Shown here piece by piece: positions 57,453 to 64,000 of a stretch of 64,000 nt of DNA; the stretch's first letter is position 1, and each line of letters opens with the position of its first letter. Both the position numbers and the translations under genes were made by a program. The DNA comes from Streptomyces endocoffeicus (GTDB lineage Bacteria > Actinomycetota > Actinomycetes > Streptomycetales > Streptomycetaceae), in contig NZ_JAERRG010000026.1 of NCBI RefSeq assembly GCF_016741935.1, positions 1 to 64,000 of the forward strand. Reading direction: 5' to 3'. The notes under the pieces were generated by a model. The model searched no databases. It was not told where the DNA came from and saw only the letters and a list, made by a program, of their open reading frames with translations.

Positions 57453-58820
57453 ATGACGGACCTCATCGAGCTGCTGCGGGAGGGCCTCCCCGAGGAGGCG
57501 GTGCTCACCGATCCCGATGTGACCGGGGCCTACGCCAATGACATGGCGAGCTTCTGCGAGGCGGGCGCGCCGGCCGTGGTCGTCCTCCCGCGCACGGTGG
57601 AGCAGGTGCAGCACGTGTGTCGCACCGCCACCGCGCTGCGCGTGCCGATCGTGCCCCAGGGCGCGCGCACCGGGCTGTCGGGCGCGGCCAACGCGTCCGA
57701 CGGTTGCGTCGTGCTGTCCCTGGTCAAGATGGACCGGATCCTGGAGATCAACCCGGTGGACCGGATCGCGGTCGTCGAACCGGGCGTGATCAACGCGACC
57801 CTGTCCCGCGCGGTCATGGAGAAGGGCCTCTACTATCCGCCGGACCCCTCCAGCTGGGAGCAGTGCACGATCGGCGGCAACATCGGCACCGCGTCCGGCG
57901 GGCTGTGCTGTGTGAAGTACGGCGTCACCGCCGAATACGTCCTCGGCCTCGATGTCGTCCTCGCCGACGGCCGGCTGCTGAAGACCGGCCGCCGCACCGC
58001 CAAGGGCGTCGCGGGCTACGACCTGACCCGGCTCTTCGTCGGCTCCGAGGGCAGCCTCGGCATCGTCGTGCGCGCGGTCCTCGCCCTCAAGCCCGCCCCG
58101 CTCGAACAGCTCGTGCTCGCCGCCGAGTTCCCCTCCACCGCGTCCGCCTGCGACGCCATCTGCCGGATCATGGAGCGCGGCCACGCCCCCTCGCTGCTGG
58201 AACTGATGGACCGTACGAGCGTCCGCGCGGTCAACGCGATCGGGAACATGGGCCTCCCGGAGTCCACCGAGGCCCTGCTGATGGCGGCCTTCGACACCCC
58301 GGACCCGGCCCCCGACCTCGCCGCCGTGGCCGAGCTGTGCACGGCGGCCGGTGCCACGGAGGTGGTCCCCGCCGAGGACGCCGCCGAGTCCGACATGCTG
58401 CTCCAGGCCCGCCGGATGACGCTTCCGGCGCTGGAGGCGGTCAAGGGCGTCACCATGATCGACGACGTCTGTGTGCCGCGCTCCCGGCTCGCCGAGATGA
58501 TCGACGGCACGGCCGCCATCGCCACGAAGTACGGCCTGACCATCGGTGTCGTCGCCCACGCCGGGGACGGCAACACCCATCCCACGGTGTGCTTCGACCC
58601 CGCCGACCCCGACGAGTCCCGCCGCGCCCGGGAGTCCTTCGACGCCATCATGGCGCTGGGCCTTGAGCTCGGCGGCACCATCACCGGGGAGCACGGCGTC
58701 GGCGTCCTCAAGCGGGAGTGGCTGGCGCGTGAACTGGGCCCGGTGGGGGTGGAGCTGCAACGCGGCATCAAGCAGGTCTTCGATCCGCTGGGCCTGCTCA
58801 ACCCCGGCAAGCTCTTTTGA
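57453..58820 (+). CDS. FAD-linked oxidase, glycolate oxidase GlcD type
   Basis: 455 residues. The PCMH FAD-binding domain has PIVPQGARTGLSGAANASDG, RIAVVEPGVINATLS and TIGGNIGTASGGLCCVKYGV. The C-terminal domain carries GVVAHAGDGNTHPTVCFDP and the conserved GTITGEHGVGVLKREWLARE with the His important for 2-hydroxyacid oxidation. It oxidises glycolate or D-lactate. The gene ends in the family-typical DPLGLLNPGKLF. It marks the left flank of island 2, whose genes begin on the opposite strand about 60 bases later. Confidence 0.93.
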   Translation: MTDLIELLREGLPEEAVLTDPDVTGAYANDMASFCEAGAPAVVVLPRTVEQVQHVCRTATALRVPIVPQGARTGLSGAANASDGCVVLSLVKMDRILEINPVDRIAVVEPGVINATLSRAVMEKGLYYPPDPSSWEQCTIGGNIGTASGGLCCVKYGVTAEYVLGLDVVLADGRLLKTGRRTAKGVAGYDLTRLFVGSEGSLGIVVRAVLALKPAPLEQLVLAAEFPSTASACDAICRIMERGHAPSLLELMDRTSVRAVNAIGNMGLPESTEALLMAAFDTPDPAPDLAAVAELCTAAGATEVVPAEDAAESDMLLQARRMTLPALEAVKGVTMIDDVCVPRSRLAEMIDGTAAIATKYGLTIGVVAHAGDGNTHPTVCFDPADPDESRRARESFDAIMALGLELGGTITGEHGVGVLKREWLARELGPVGVELQRGIKQVFDPLGLLNPGKLF

Positions 58821-58869
58821 CGGCGGCCCTGGCAAGTCCCCGCCTCGGGGCGAGCCCTCTGCGCGACCT

Positions 58870-58985
58870 CTCCCTTCACTGATCTTGAGTACCCGCAGCA
58901 GGCGGACGACCTCGGGCGCGGCCGCGCCCGCTGCGTCGAGCCGCTCGACGAGTCGGGCGACGGTGCCCCATGCGGTGTCTTTCAT
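58870..58985 (-). pseudogene. truncated MazG-like gene at the edge of island 2
   Basis: The ATG at 58983-58985 overlaps the stop of the methyltransferase gene (ATGA), so it belonged to the same operon. Its first 38 residues (MKDTAWGTVARLVERLDAAG, then VVRLLRVLKISEG) match the opening of small Streptomyces MazG-like nucleotide pyrophosphohydrolases. The catalytic E-E-x-x-E helix that should follow is missing; the frame runs on through antisense glcD sequence without a stop. The break near 58870 is probably an island or recombination border. Confidence 0.7.
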
Positions 58986-60184
58986 GCGCGCCCAGCCGTG
59001 GAGTGGGGGAGGCTCCATCGCGTTCCGTCGGGGATGTGCCAGACGTAAGCGCTTCCGTCCGCTTCACGGGCGTACCCGAACCGGTCCTGCGACGGGCGGC
59101 CGACGTCGTTCCACCAACGCCAAGCCGTCTCGGCCTGCTGCCAGAGTTCGGCGTCGCCGCCGTAGCTGACGGTGCCGGTGTTGTCGCCGGTCAGGGGTGC
59201 GCGGGCCCAAGACCCGTCGGGCTGCTGAATCTGGATGGCCATGGTGCCTGTGGTGTCGTCGAGGTGGTAGACGAATTCCGCCTCGGGCAGGTGGAAGGCG
59301 AGCAACAGGCGGAAGGGGTAGTGACCGCGGATGCTCTCGGCGGTGACCACCGTGGGTCGGGTCTCTGCTTCCGGTGCCCGTTCAGGTCGTGGGGGTGGGG
59401 CGTAGGCCCGTGCGTCGGTGCGGGCTGCCATGAAGCGGCCGGCGACGGTGGTGAAGTGGCCGAGGGCGCGCTGTCGCTCGTCGACGGCGAGGCGGACGAG
59501 GCCGCCCTCGATGCCGAGGGCGACATCGGCGACCAGGGTGGTTCCGGGCTTGCTCTGGTCGATCCACGCTTGGGGGATGGCGGGCACGGAACAGGTGGCG
59601 ATGATCCGGTCGAACGTGTCCCCGGTGGGGTAGCCCCGCGTTCCGTCGCCCGGGACGACTTGGGGGGTGCATCCGGCGTCGGTGAGGCGCTGCTGTGCCG
59701 CCTCGACGAGGGCGGGGTCGACGTCGACGGAGTGCACGAGGTGTTCCCCGAAGCGTGCGCACAAGAGGGCGGCGTTGTAGCCCGTGCCGGTGCCGATTTC
59801 GAGAATCCGGTGTCCATCTTCGGCGTTGAGGTCTTCGAGCATGCCGGCCATGAGGCTTGGCAGAGTGCTGGACGAGGTCGGGACCCCGGTCCATGCCGTC
59901 TCGTCGACCTGCTCGGCGGTGGCCGGGTCGAGGGCGGTCACGAGCGTCTGGTCGCGGTAGACGGCGGCGAGGGTGTCCTCGGCGGTGGTGGCGCGGTGCT
60001 CGCGCCAGACGGTGATGCCTTTGTCGTTGGTCTCCTGCTCGAACCACTGGGGGACGAACACGTGGCGGGGGACATTGGCGAATGCTTCGGCCCATGGGCG
60101 GGTGCGGATGGCGCCGGCCCGAGTGAGTCCGTCGGCGAGGGCCGCCATGTAGGGGCGGGCCTGGTCGAGGGCTGGGGCGTTCAT
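58982..60184 (-). CDS. tgmC: PIMT-like O-methyltransferase of the RiPP locus (locus 2)
   Basis: 400 residues from ATG 60182-60184, overlapping the ATP-grasp stop. The core at about 30-230 has VPRHVFVPQWFEQE, the SAM motif ILEIGTGTGYNAALLCARFG, VDVDPALVEAAQQRL and FDRIIATCSVPAIPQAW. A long C-terminal extension with AFHLPEAEFVYHLDDTTGTM is shared in position with the locus 1 enzyme. Expected reaction: SAM-dependent methylation of an Asp in the cyclised precursor, leading to aspartimide. The sequence is clearly diverged from the locus 1 copy, so they are not a recent duplication. Confidence 0.88.
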   Translation of the reverse strand: MNAPALDQARPYMAALADGLTRAGAIRTRPWAEAFANVPRHVFVPQWFEQETNDKGITVWREHRATTAEDTLAAVYRDQTLVTALDPATAEQVDETAWTGVPTSSSTLPSLMAGMLEDLNAEDGHRILEIGTGTGYNAALLCARFGEHLVHSVDVDPALVEAAQQRLTDAGCTPQVVPGDGTRGYPTGDTFDRIIATCSVPAIPQAWIDQSKPGTTLVADVALGIEGGLVRLAVDERQRALGHFTTVAGRFMAARTDARAYAPPPRPERAPEAETRPTVVTAESIRGHYPFRLLLAFHLPEAEFVYHLDDTTGTMAIQIQQPDGSWARAPLTGDNTGTVSYGGDAELWQQAETAWRWWNDVGRPSQDRFGYAREADGSAYVWHIPDGTRWSLPHSTAGRA

Positions 60185-61146
60185 CGGGAGACTCCTTGCA
60201 GTTCGTCGGCGATGGCCTGGGCGATGGGCAAGCCGGTTGCGTGCTCGATCCAGTCCCACTGCCCGCACGGATTCGCTTCCAGGTACGTCCACACCCCGTC
60301 GGGGCTGACGACGAAGTCGAAGGCGGCGAACCGGAGATCAAGGCGATCCATGTAGCGTCGCACGCCCTCGACGACGTTGGGTGGGGCTGTGCCGATCCGG
60401 TACGTGAGCGAGCGGTAATCGCTGCGCCAGTCCGTATGCGCGGCGTCGCTGCCCGCGTGGACTTCGGCGGCGAAGAGCCGGTCGCCGACGACCGTGAGCC
60501 GCACCTCGTACGCCTTGTCGACCCACGCTTGGAACAGGTGCGCGGTGGTGTCGATGCCGCGCAGGTCGGCGAGGTCGTCCTCGGTGACACGACGGGTGTA
60601 CACGGCCTTGAACTGGTCGTCTTCGATGAACACAGGTGTGGCCGTCGGCTTGCAGACGATCGGACCGGTTACGTCGCCGACGAACGCGCGGACGGCATCG
60701 GGGCTGTTGGTGATGAGCGTGGGCGGAACGGTCAAGCCGCAGGTTCGAGCGGTGGCGAGCTGAAGTGGCTTGTACTCGGCGCGGGACATGGCGGCGGGGT
60801 GGGAGACCCATCGGCAGTCGAGGGCGGTGATGATGCCGCCGAGTCCGGCGCGGGCCTGCGCGGCGGCGAACCGGTGCTCGGGTTCCGACATGGTCGCGGG
60901 CAGGCTGAACGGGTTCGGGGCGCGGTAGTAGACGGCGGAGACGTCGGCGAGGTCGACGGCGCGGTGAGCGGTGGTGAGTCCGCCGGACCATCCTCGTCGA
61001 GCGTCGATACGCCCGGCGAGGGTGACCTCTTGCGGGAACTCGGCGGTGTCCATGCGGAACACCTCCGCTCCACCGTCCGTGAGTGCCTTGACGACGCGGT
61101 CGGTCGGCCAGTCGTCGCGCGCTGCGATCACGAGAACGGTGGACAT
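60181..61146 (-). CDS. tgmB: ATP-grasp peptide maturase (locus 2)
   Basis: 321 residues from ATG 61144-61146, seven bases after the precursor stop. Same layout as the locus 1 enzyme: VLVIAARDDWPTDRVVKALT, VSAVYYRAPNPFSLP, AEYKPLQLATARTCGLTVPP, TGPIVCKPTATPVFIEDDQ and the end RFAAFDFVVSPDGVWTYLEA followed by NPCGQWDW. It should form side-chain ester or amide rings in the locus 2 precursor. It is clearly homologous to but well diverged from the locus 1 protein. Confidence 0.9.
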   Translation of the reverse strand: MSTVLVIAARDDWPTDRVVKALTDGGAEVFRMDTAEFPQEVTLAGRIDARRGWSGGLTTAHRAVDLADVSAVYYRAPNPFSLPATMSEPEHRFAAAQARAGLGGIITALDCRWVSHPAAMSRAEYKPLQLATARTCGLTVPPTLITNSPDAVRAFVGDVTGPIVCKPTATPVFIEDDQFKAVYTRRVTEDDLADLRGIDTTAHLFQAWVDKAYEVRLTVVGDRLFAAEVHAGSDAAHTDWRSDYRSLTYRIGTAPPNVVEGVRRYMDRLDLRFAAFDFVVSPDGVWTYLEANPCGQWDWIEHATGLPIAQAIADELQGVSR

Positions 61147-61153
61147 GGGGGCA

Positions 61154-61453
61154 TCAGTCCTTCGCGCCCTCGTCGAGCGGCGGCGGGTTCTTCACGTTGC
61201 CGTCGGGAACCGTCGGGTTGTGGGTTTGCATGTAGGGGAGCGGGCCGTCGTACAGGCCCCGGGACATCTGTAACTCGTTGTCGTAGACGGCCGGTGGCTT
61301 CACGATCGCCTGCGTGGCGTCGGGGACGCGGGCGAAACGGAGAATCCATGGGCGCGTGTCCGGTCCGCTCGGCGGTGTGCTGCCGTACGGGATGCGCCCA
61401 CCCTCGGGCGCGAGCGGGAAGGCTTCCCTCACATCAGCGGTGGCTGTTGTCAT
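61154..61453 (-). CDS. tgmA: graspetide-type RiPP precursor (locus 2)
   Basis: 99 residues from ATG 61451-61453, with AGGAAGGA upstream. RPWILRF at residues 34-40 corresponds to the motif of the locus 1 precursor. The long C-terminal part (41-99) has Thr, Ser, Lys and acidic residues and three candidate aspartimide sites: D58-N59, D69-G70 and D84-G85. The last is in a P-D-G at 83-85, exactly the position found in the locus 1 precursor. The end reads DGNVKNPPPLDEG, a phrase I associate with a common Streptomyces subfamily of these peptides. Confidence 0.82.
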   Translation of the reverse strand: MTTATADVREAFPLAPEGGRIPYGSTPPSGPDTRPWILRFARVPDATQAIVKPPAVYDNELQMSRGLYDGPLPYMQTHNPTVPDGNVKNPPPLDEGAKD

Positions 61454-61515
61454 TCCGCATTCCTTCCTGTGACAGGTCGGCCGCGCCCCGACGGCGTGGC
61501 CTCGACCGAGCGGCA

Positions 61516-61947
61516 TCACGGGGCCGTCTTCATTTCGGCCCAGCAGCGCTTACGGTTCGGCCGCCGCGCGGGGCCCAACAGGTCGTAGCCCCACCGGTCG
61601 GCAAGAACGTCGACCAGGATCAGGCCCCGCCCGTCGGTGTCGTCGCCGCCGGGGGTGCGCAGCATCGGCACCCGGGACGGGTCCATGTCCACGATCGCCA
61701 GGTACAGCCGGTCATTCGCCGGGCGGTCCACGATCACGCGCAGGCTGTGCCCCCGGGCGTGCTTCACGGCGTTGGTGACGAGTTCGGACATCGCCAGCGC
61801 GGCGGTTTCCGCCGTCTCGTCGCCGAGGCCCCACGCGGCGCACGCCGTGCGGACCAGGCCGCGCGCCACGGACGCCGTCTCTTGTGCGTGCGGGTGGGTC
61901 TCGCTGTAGCCCTGGCATCCCGTCGCGCGGGCTCTGCTTGCCGTCAT
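61516..61947 (-). CDS. RsbW-like ATP-binding protein next to RiPP locus 2
   Basis: 143 residues from ATG 61945-61947. HATPase_c boxes: N box ETAALAMSELVTNAVKHARG, G1 box LYLAIVDMDPSRVPMLRTPG (degenerate; the usual D-x-G-x-G reads D-M-D-P-S), G2 box GDDTDGRGLILVDVLADRWG. It is co-directional with the precursor gene, 62 bases upstream of it, so it may head the same operon. The counterpart at island 1 has intact boxes. A role in sigma or signalling control of the locus is inferred from position only. Confidence 0.85.
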   Translation of the reverse strand: MTASRARATGCQGYSETHPHAQETASVARGLVRTACAAWGLGDETAETAALAMSELVTNAVKHARGHSLRVIVDRPANDRLYLAIVDMDPSRVPMLRTPGGDDTDGRGLILVDVLADRWGYDLLGPARRPNRKRCWAEMKTAP

Positions 61948-62123
61948 CGTTATGGATCACGCCTTGGTCAGGGGGCGGGGGAAACCGCGCCGGTCCTTCT
62001 TGGAGGTTGGGGGTGAAGAAACCGGTGCGATCGTCAACCGGTCGCCCGATCTCGATCACCGAACGGCCGGTAATCACTCAACTCCAGTGCGTGCATCGGG
62101 GTAAGGGAGCAGAGTGGAGGCAC

Positions 62124-62140
62124 GGTTGAACTGGTTGAAC
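62124..62140 (+). promoter_or_regulatory. GGTTGAAC direct repeat before the TPR regulator
   Basis: GGTTGAAC occurs twice with a one-base gap (62124-62131 and 62133-62140), 18 bases before the regulator start, in the divergent region toward the ATPase gene. It is a candidate site for the regulator itself. Confidence 0.4.
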
Positions 62141-62157
62141 ACAGCTCGGGGGTTGGA

Positions 62158-63504
62158 ATGGCGCGACGACTGCGCACGCCGAACAGGGCTCTCGCGAGCC
62201 TGATGCAGACGGAGGGGATCGGAAACGCGAGGCTGGCACGGCGTACAAACGCTGTCGGAAAAGAACTCGGGGTCACGCTGCATTACGACAAGTCGAGCGT
62301 GTCGCAGTGGCTCGCCGGCAGTACGCCGAAGCCGCAGGCACGGCCCGCGATCCTCGAAGCGCTCTCCCGACTCGCCGGGCGGCCGGTAACGTCCGACGAA
62401 GTCGGCTGGGGGGACGATCCGGTCGAAGAGCGCGATGCTGTTTCGGGAGTGATGGCGCTGAGCCGAGCAGATATGGACCCGTCCCGCCGCAGCGTGCTGA
62501 CCGCGGCAATGTACGCGGCCACGCTGGTGGTCCCCACATACGACGAGTTAGCCGGGGAACCGGACCAGCGCGTGAAGGACACCAGCGCGGGGAGCCTTCT
62601 TCGTATCGGTATGAGCGACGTTGAGACCGTGACCAAGATGACGGACAAGGTCGCCGAGATCCTGGACGAGATCGGAGCTGGTCACGCTCGGCCGATGGCG
62701 GCGGCGTTCATCACCAACACCATCGGCACCTATCTGCGCGCTGACGCCTCGGACAAGGTGCGCAAGGCCATGCTCGCGGCCGTCTCGGACTTCGTGTACC
62801 TCACGGGCTGGATGGCGATGTACGAGATGAAGCAAGGGCTTGGGCAGAAGTACTACCTGCGCGCGCTCGATCTCGCTGCGAGGGGCGAGGACCACGTCAC
62901 CTACTGCCGGACCCTGCGAGGCATGTCCTTGCAGGCGTCCCACCTCGGCTACGGGCCAAAGGCGTTGGAACTTGCGGACGCAGCGGCGGAGGCCGCCCCC
63001 GCATCTGGGCCGCGTCTGGTGGCGTTCCTGCGAGGACAGCAGGCCGCTGCGGCGGCGATGACCGGCGACCGGAACACCGCTGTGACGCGCTTGCGTGAGA
63101 CGGAGGCCGCCCTGGCTCAGGCGGACAACCGGAGGGATGCCGTGGGTGGGTACGACGAAGCCGCCTTCCACTTCCACGAGGCGCACGTCAGGTGGTCACT
63201 CAAGGACGGGCCGGGCAGCATCAAGGCCCTGCGCCGCTCCAACGCCGCCCGCAGCCCTCAAGAACGTCAGGGGCGAGTGCACTGCCTTGGGGTGATCGCT
63301 CAACGGCAGATGGCCATGCGGCATGTCGAGGCAGCCTGTGCCACCTGGAACGAGTTCCTCGACGAGCACCAGATGATCAGCTCTGCGCGGGGGGATGAAC
63401 ACCTGCGGAACCTGCGCACCGGCCTCAAACCGCATGCATCGCTGCCGGTTGTGCGCAGCGTCGCCGAACGGGCGCGCGAAGTCGCCCATCTGAAGGCAGC
63501 TTGA
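62158..63504 (+). CDS. helix-turn-helix regulator with TPR-like region, island 2
   Basis: 448 residues from ATG 62158. An XRE-type DNA-binding domain is at residues about 10-75 (SLMQTEGIGNARLARRTNAV, then DKSSVSQWLAGSTPKPQARP). After a short linker with the RRSVLTAAMYAATLVVP stretch, the rest is an all-helical TPR-like array (KYYLRALDLAARGEDHVTYC, KALELADAAAEAAPASGPRL, ALRRSNAARSPQERQGRVH). It is transcribed divergently from the ATPase-precursor-ATP-grasp-methyltransferase operon and is the obvious candidate regulator. The island 1 TPR regulator plays the matching part. Confidence 0.85.
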   Translation: MARRLRTPNRALASLMQTEGIGNARLARRTNAVGKELGVTLHYDKSSVSQWLAGSTPKPQARPAILEALSRLAGRPVTSDEVGWGDDPVEERDAVSGVMALSRADMDPSRRSVLTAAMYAATLVVPTYDELAGEPDQRVKDTSAGSLLRIGMSDVETVTKMTDKVAEILDEIGAGHARPMAAAFITNTIGTYLRADASDKVRKAMLAAVSDFVYLTGWMAMYEMKQGLGQKYYLRALDLAARGEDHVTYCRTLRGMSLQASHLGYGPKALELADAAAEAAPASGPRLVAFLRGQQAAAAAMTGDRNTAVTRLRETEAALAQADNRRDAVGGYDEAAFHFHEAHVRWSLKDGPGSIKALRRSNAARSPQERQGRVHCLGVIAQRQMAMRHVEAACATWNEFLDEHQMISSARGDEHLRNLRTGLKPHASLPVVRSVAERAREVAHLKAA

Positions 63505-63523
63505 AATAAAGATCCGAGACGGA

Positions 63524-63560
63524 GAGGCCGCCCGGACCCGGGGGTGGTCCGGACGGCCTC
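63524..63560. terminator. hairpin terminator between island 2 and the alcohol dehydrogenase gene
   Basis: GAGGCCGCCCGGACC (63524-63538) pairs with GGTCCGGACGGCCTC (63546-63560) with one mismatch. It lies 20 bases after the regulator stop and 33 bases beyond the convergent dehydrogenase stop, so it can serve both. Confidence 0.75.
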
Positions 63561-63592
63561 GGTCTCAGCGGCTGATCAGGCCTCGGCGCCGA

Positions 63593-64000
63593 TCAGGCCT
63601 TGAGCGAGGCGATGTCGATCACGAAGCGGTAGCGCACATCGCTGCTCACGACGCGGTCGTACGCCTCGTTGATCTGGTCGCCGTCGATCAGCTCGATCTC
63701 CGCGCCGAGCCCGTGCTCGGCGCAGAAGTCGAGCATCTCCTGGGTCTGCCGGATGCCGCCGATCTTGGATCCGGCCATCGACCTCCGGCCCATGATCAGC
63801 GAGAACTGGCTGAAGGCGCTGGGGTTCTCCGGCGCGCCCACGTGCACCAGCGTGCCGTCCACCTTCAGCAGCGACAGATAGCCGTCCAGCGGCAGGTTCG
63901 CCGAGGTCGTGTTGACGATCAGGTCGAAGGTGCCCGCCAGCTCGGTGAAGGTGGACTCGTCACCGGTGGCGTAGAAGTGGTCGGCGCCCAGCCGCAGCCC
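63593..64000 (-). CDS. zinc-type alcohol dehydrogenase, C-terminal part (runs off window end)
   Basis: 136 codons are visible, from the stop at 63593 to the window edge. The segment shows the end of a Rossmann NAD(P) domain (FDLIVNTTSANLPLDGYLSL, then VDGTLVHVGAPENP) and the family C-terminus (FCAEHGLGAEIELIDGDQIN followed by YRFVIDIASL). This matches NADP-dependent cinnamyl-alcohol-type (AdhC/YahK-like) reductases. The zinc-binding N-terminal half is outside the window. It belongs to the backbone on the right side of island 2. Confidence 0.9.
   Translation of the reverse strand, partial: GLRLGADHFYATGDESTFTELAGTFDLIVNTTSANLPLDGYLSLLKVDGTLVHVGAPENPSAFSQFSLIMGRRSMAGSKIGGIRQTQEMLDFCAEHGLGAEIELIDGDQINEAYDRVVSSDVRYRFVIDIASLKA

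Noticed and set aside
57354..59018. A 554-codon minus-strand frame
   Set aside because: Only its first 38-40 residues (from ATG 58983-58985) are meaningful, as a MazG-like fragment. The rest is antisense to the glycolate oxidase gene.
1..64000. CRISPR array, rRNA, transposase or phage structural genes
   Set aside because: No regularly spaced repeats of 25-40 bases, no rRNA sequence and no recognisable mobile-element proteins were seen. The tandem repeats present are short and unspaced.

Overview
The window looks like a stretch of a Streptomyces chromosome. It is very GC-rich with strong third-position GC bias, many genes start with GTG, and several start-stop overlaps are of the ATGA or GTGA type. 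From memory, the gene order follows the S. coelicolor region around SCO2959 down to about SCO2925: narK, nnaR, sigU with its anti-sigma factor, helD, malic enzyme, hupA, murA, yqgE, an amino-sugar ABC transporter with a hexosaminidase, a xanthine-dehydrogenase-like operon, hpdR/hpdA and a glycolate-oxidase-like gene. I could not verify this by search. No integrase, transposase, rRNA or CRISPR array was seen. One tRNA (Cys, GCA) is present.

Layout. 1-2.8 kb: two LysR regulators (the first cut by the window edge), a small DUF6247-like gene without a convincing start, and a YjbR-like protein. 2.9-5.8 kb: nitrate transporter narK and nnaR (HemD-like plus winged helix), each preceded by a GlnR-box-like site. 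6.0-11.2 kb: CGNR zinc-finger protein, sigU/anti-sigma pair, HelD-type RNA polymerase-associated ATPase, a candidate structured RNA and a cold-shock protein. 11.4-16.6 kb: malic enzyme, HU, murA, YqgE, DUF3039 and a small hypothetical. 16.7-21.7 kb: a carbohydrate ABC transporter without its own ATPase, followed by a cytoplasmic GH20 hexosaminidase. 22.0-27.4 kb: a three-gene molybdo-flavoenzyme-like operon with two oddities: a huge disordered extension on the 2Fe-2S subunit and an apparently missing catalytic Glu in the large subunit. 27.6-33.5 kb: a polysaccharide deacetylase, then a compact biosynthetic locus made of a YqcI/YcgG-type (heme N-hydroxylase family) gene and a single-module C-A-PCP-TE NRPS predicted to load Gln.

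33.8-37.9 kb: tRNA-Cys, an alpha/beta hydrolase, and a LysR / cysteine dioxygenase / YeiH-type exporter sulfur module. 37.9-44.3 kb: accessory island 1, a graspetide-type RiPP locus (precursor, ATP-grasp ligase, PIMT-like methyltransferase, DUF6624) with a TPR regulator, a SLOG protein, an RsbW-like ATPase and a relic of another ATP-grasp gene at its left edge. 44.4-58.8 kb: MFS transporter, Phd/Doc-type toxin-antitoxin pair, helicase, IclR regulator, S16 protease, ArsR-MFS operon, hpdR/hpdA, TetR-VOC pair, a Tat-exported propeller-like protein and a glycolate oxidase. 58.9-63.5 kb: accessory island 2, a second and diverged copy of the same RiPP architecture on the minus strand, again with an RsbW-like ATPase and a TPR regulator, and with a truncated MazG-like gene at its left edge. 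The window ends in a partial alcohol dehydrogenase.

The most interesting feature is the pair of ATP-grasp plus PIMT-like RiPP loci. Their precursors are dissimilar, but both carry an R-P-W-x-L-R-F motif and a P-D-G tripeptide at residues 83-85. The NRPS plus YqcI/YcgG pair is the second candidate for undescribed chemistry.
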